Below, in pieces: positions 28,153-29,860 of a DNA stretch of 29,860 nucleotides (position 1 is the stretch's first letter; every line of letters begins with the position of its first letter). The DNA is from GCA-2733415 sp049614485. Lineage in GTDB: Bacteria; Bacteroidota; Bacteroidia; Flavobacteriales; Flavobacteriaceae. Below the pieces are notes generated by a model. That model ran no database searches and was not told where the DNA came from. It saw only the letters and a program-made list of their open reading frames with translations. The position numbers were made by a program, and so were the translations under genes. The stretch spans positions 1-29,860 of the forward strand of contig JBMZDR010000023.1 in assembly GCA_049614485.1 (NCBI GenBank), given 5' to 3'.

Positions 28153-29604
28153 ATGCCAAGAAGAGAACGAAATAAGTTTGTAAAAAAAGGAGAATTCATT
28201 GAGATTCTAATAGAAGATTATGCTTTTGGAGGAAAAGGAATAGGTCGGATTAGAAATGAAGAAGGGGAGTTTGTGGTTTTTGTGCCTAATACCTTACCGG
28301 GCCAATTAGTTAAAGCTCAAGTAAAAAAAACAAGCAAGCGTTATGCTGAGTGTAAATTGGAGGAAGTGCTAAAAATGTCGGAAGACGAAATAGAGGTGTC
28401 CTACCAAGTAATACCAGGTGCGCCATATATTAAATTGCCAATAGATTTACAACATAAGTATAAAAAAGAAAGTACACTACAGTTGTTTAAGCGTATAGGT
28501 AAAGTAGAGGATATAGAAGATAAATTTGATGAATTTATAACATCACCTTCTGTACATCACTATCGTAATAAAATGGAGTATGGGTTTTCAGCTATCCGTT
28601 ACGATCATGAGTTAAAAACTGATGTAGATGAATTTGCATTAGGATTTAAAAAACGTGGGACATGGTGGTGTGCAGAAAACTTAGACAATGATTCAGGCTT
28701 GTTCGATAAACAAGTAGAGGATAACTTAAAAGTTATTAGAGAGTTCTGTGAAAAATCAGGATTAGCACCTTGGCATGCACCAAAACGTGAAGGATTCTTT
28801 CGTTTTTTAGTGGTGCGTAAATCAGTTGAAAGTAATGAGTTGTTATTCAATTTAGTTACAACATCTTATGATTTACCTAAATTTGATATGGAAGGTTTTG
28901 TGTCATTGTTTAAAGAGTTGTTTGGAGAGCGTTTTGCAGGTATGTTGCATTCAATTAATGATGAGGTTGGTGATAGAACTTTAGCAACTGCAGGAAAATC
29001 AAGCTTGGTATATGGTAAAGAAAAAATAGTAGAAAATTTACTTGGTTTAAATTTTGAAATTAGCATGAAAAGCTTTTTTCAAACCAATCCAAAATCTGCT
29101 GAAAAACTATATAATAAAGTTGTTGATTATGTTTTGGAAAAGAAAGAAACGGTAGATGGAAAAGTAGTCATGGATTTGTTTTGTGGTACAGGTACCATTG
29201 GTCAAATAGTAGCTTCACGTAGTGATAATGCAAAAATAATAGGTGTTGATATTATAGCGTCTTCAATAGCAGATGCGAAAGAAAATGCAAAACGTAATAA
29301 TATTGAAGGGGTACAGTTTTTTGCAGCTGATGTTGGTAAATTTTTATTAGAACACCCAGAATATAATAGAAAGATTGAAACAATTATATTAGATCCTTCT
29401 AGAGCAGGAATAGCACCAAAAACATTACGTAAAGTAATTCGATTAGGAGCAAAACGTATGGTGTATGTGTCATGTAACCCTGCAACGCAAGCAAGAGATA
29501 CTGAACAACTGATTGAATCGGGGTATCAATTAAAGAAAATAAGTCTGGTAGATCAGTTTCCGCATACTGCACATATTGAAACTATCGCATTGTTTGAAAA
29601 ATAA
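28153..29604 (+). CDS. RlmD/TrmA-family RNA (uracil-5-)-methyltransferase without iron-sulfur cysteines
   Basis: This 483-residue SAM-dependent methyltransferase modifies C5 of uridine in rRNA or tRNA. An N-terminal TRAM domain for RNA binding comes first (GEFIEILIEDYAFGGKGIGR to VVFVPNTLPGQLVKAQVKK), then a central domain (HHYRNKMEYGFS, LGFKKRG) and a Rossmann domain with VVMDLFCGTGTIGQIVA for SAM. ILDPSRAGI precedes VYVSCNPATQARD, whose C441 is the catalytic nucleophile. E. coli RlmD binds a [4Fe-4S] cluster through four cysteines; three of these, in the C-x5-C-x-x-C segment after the TRAM domain, have no counterpart here (the region reads PGAPYIKLPIDLQHKYKKES). DPSRAG replaces the usual DPPRxG. 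Target uridine therefore cannot be assumed to be U1939 of 23S rRNA. Confidence 0.88.
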   Translation: MPRRERNKFVKKGEFIEILIEDYAFGGKGIGRIRNEEGEFVVFVPNTLPGQLVKAQVKKTSKRYAECKLEEVLKMSEDEIEVSYQVIPGAPYIKLPIDLQHKYKKESTLQLFKRIGKVEDIEDKFDEFITSPSVHHYRNKMEYGFSAIRYDHELKTDVDEFALGFKKRGTWWCAENLDNDSGLFDKQVEDNLKVIREFCEKSGLAPWHAPKREGFFRFLVVRKSVESNELLFNLVTTSYDLPKFDMEGFVSLFKELFGERFAGMLHSINDEVGDRTLATAGKSSLVYGKEKIVENLLGLNFEISMKSFFQTNPKSAEKLYNKVVDYVLEKKETVDGKVVMDLFCGTGTIGQIVASRSDNAKIIGVDIIASSIADAKENAKRNNIEGVQFFAADVGKFLLEHPEYNRKIETIILDPSRAGIAPKTLRKVIRLGAKRMVYVSCNPATQARDTEQLIESGYQLKKISLVDQFPHTAHIETIALFEK

Positions 29605-29691
29605 TTTAGACTTATAAAACTCATTTATAAGCACTTAAAAAAAAGCAAAAAAAAAACTTTTAAAAATGCTTTTATAATTGAAAAAACGTCC

Positions 29692-29699
29692 TATATTTG
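29692..29699 (+). promoter_or_regulatory. -7 promoter box for tRNA-Ser
   Basis: TATATTTG is a perfect TAnnTTTG box 35 bases before the tRNA 5' end. A TTG at 29678-29680 is only 11 bases upstream, too close to serve as the -33 element. Confidence 0.55.
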
Positions 29700-29733
29700 C
29701 ACTCGCAATCAGCAAATAGCTGGTAGACGTTCT

Positions 29734-29818
29734 GGAGAAGTGGCAGAGTGGTCGAATGCGGCAGTCTTGAAAACTGTTGACTGTAACAGGTCCGGGGGTT
29801 CGAATCCCTCCTTCTCCG
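29734..29818 (+). tRNA. tRNA-Ser (anticodon UGA)
   Basis: The acceptor stem GGAGAAG (29734-29740) pairs with CTTCTCC (29811-29817), and the discriminator base is G29818, as expected for serine. The anticodon loop CTTGAAA contains TGA at 29768-29770 within a GCAGT/ACTGT stem (one G-U). A long variable arm (TTGACTGTAACAGG) makes it a class II tRNA. The T arm has GGTTCGAATCC. The 3' end continues CA rather than a full CCA, so CCA is added after transcription. Confidence 0.95.
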
Positions 29819-29819
29819 C

Positions 29820-29847
29820 AAAAGCCTTACATAATTGTAAGGCTTTT
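29820..29847 (+). terminator. terminator after tRNA-Ser
   Basis: AAAAGCCTTACA (29820-29831) and TGTAAGGCTTTT (29836-29847) form a perfect 12-bp stem around TAAT, followed by more T residues, immediately after the tRNA. Confidence 0.88.
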
Positions 29848-29860
29848 TTTGTATGTATAT

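Noticed and set aside
1..29860. CRISPR array, prophage or insertion sequence
   Set aside because: No regularly spaced direct repeats, transposase, integrase or phage structural genes were seen on either strand.
1..29860. Treating every TAnnTTTG match as a promoter
   Set aside because: The motif is common by chance in AT-rich DNA (I estimate tens of matches per strand in a window of this size), so only those in intergenic gaps at suitable distance and orientation to a gene start were listed.

Overview
The window is chromosomal DNA from a member of the Bacteroidota, most likely a (marine-type) Flavobacteriaceae. The evidence is the low GC content, A-rich leaders without Shine-Dalgarno sequences, repeated TAnnTTTG promoter boxes (the Bacteroidetes -7 element), a type 9 secretion C-terminal sorting domain, a TonB-linked beta-barrel receptor with a carboxypeptidase-like N-terminal domain, and lineage-typical families such as DUF5606. 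Genus cannot be fixed from what is visible. No transposon, integrase, phage gene or CRISPR array was seen, and no stretch longer than 300 bases lacks a gene.

Region 1 (1-950): two leftward tRNA-related genes, the 5' part of a CCA-adding enzyme (cut by the window edge) and a TsaC/Sua5 threonylcarbamoyl-AMP synthase, overlapping as TAATG. Region 2 (1007-9639): a surface-glycan cluster of ten genes in frequently alternating orientation: polysaccharide pyruvyl transferase family, DXD-type glycosyltransferase, four GT2 enzymes, a DUF5672 protein, a CE4 deacetylase, a GT9 heptosyltransferase-like enzyme and a Kdo/LPS-kinase-like protein. The GT9, the WaaE-like GT2 pair and the kinase point to lipooligosaccharide core or outer-core assembly rather than a secreted capsule; no Wzx, Wzy or Wza is present.

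Region 3 (9660-12952): housekeeping genes dapD (lysine/peptidoglycan), ruvX-def (overlapping pair), a DUF5606 protein and mazG. Region 4 (12977-19138): a secreted zinc metallopeptidase with a T9SS tail, class II fumarase, a 55-residue membrane protein with its own promoter and terminator, and an outer-membrane beta-barrel receptor. Region 5 (19216-25519): an ArsC/Spx-family protein and release factor 2 in one leftward unit, threonine aldolase, an OmpA-family envelope protein with internal repeats, YbaB/EbfC and a lipoprotein S9 prolyl oligopeptidase.

Region 6 (25591-29850): a cysteine-synthase-like PLP enzyme next to an alpha-oxoamine synthase, a pair that fits sulfonolipid (capnine) base synthesis from cysteate; then an RlmD/TrmA-type RNA uridine methyltransferase lacking the usual iron-sulfur cysteines, and tRNA-Ser(UGA). 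Perfect inverted-repeat terminators separate most transcription units outside the glycan cluster, while the cluster itself has convergent genes that touch or overlap with no terminator between them. The best candidates for new biology are the sulfonolipid pair, the symmetric overlapping divergent promoters at 5233-5287, the 55-residue membrane protein, the repeat-bearing OmpA protein, and the DUF5672 and pyruvyl-transferase steps of the glycan cluster.
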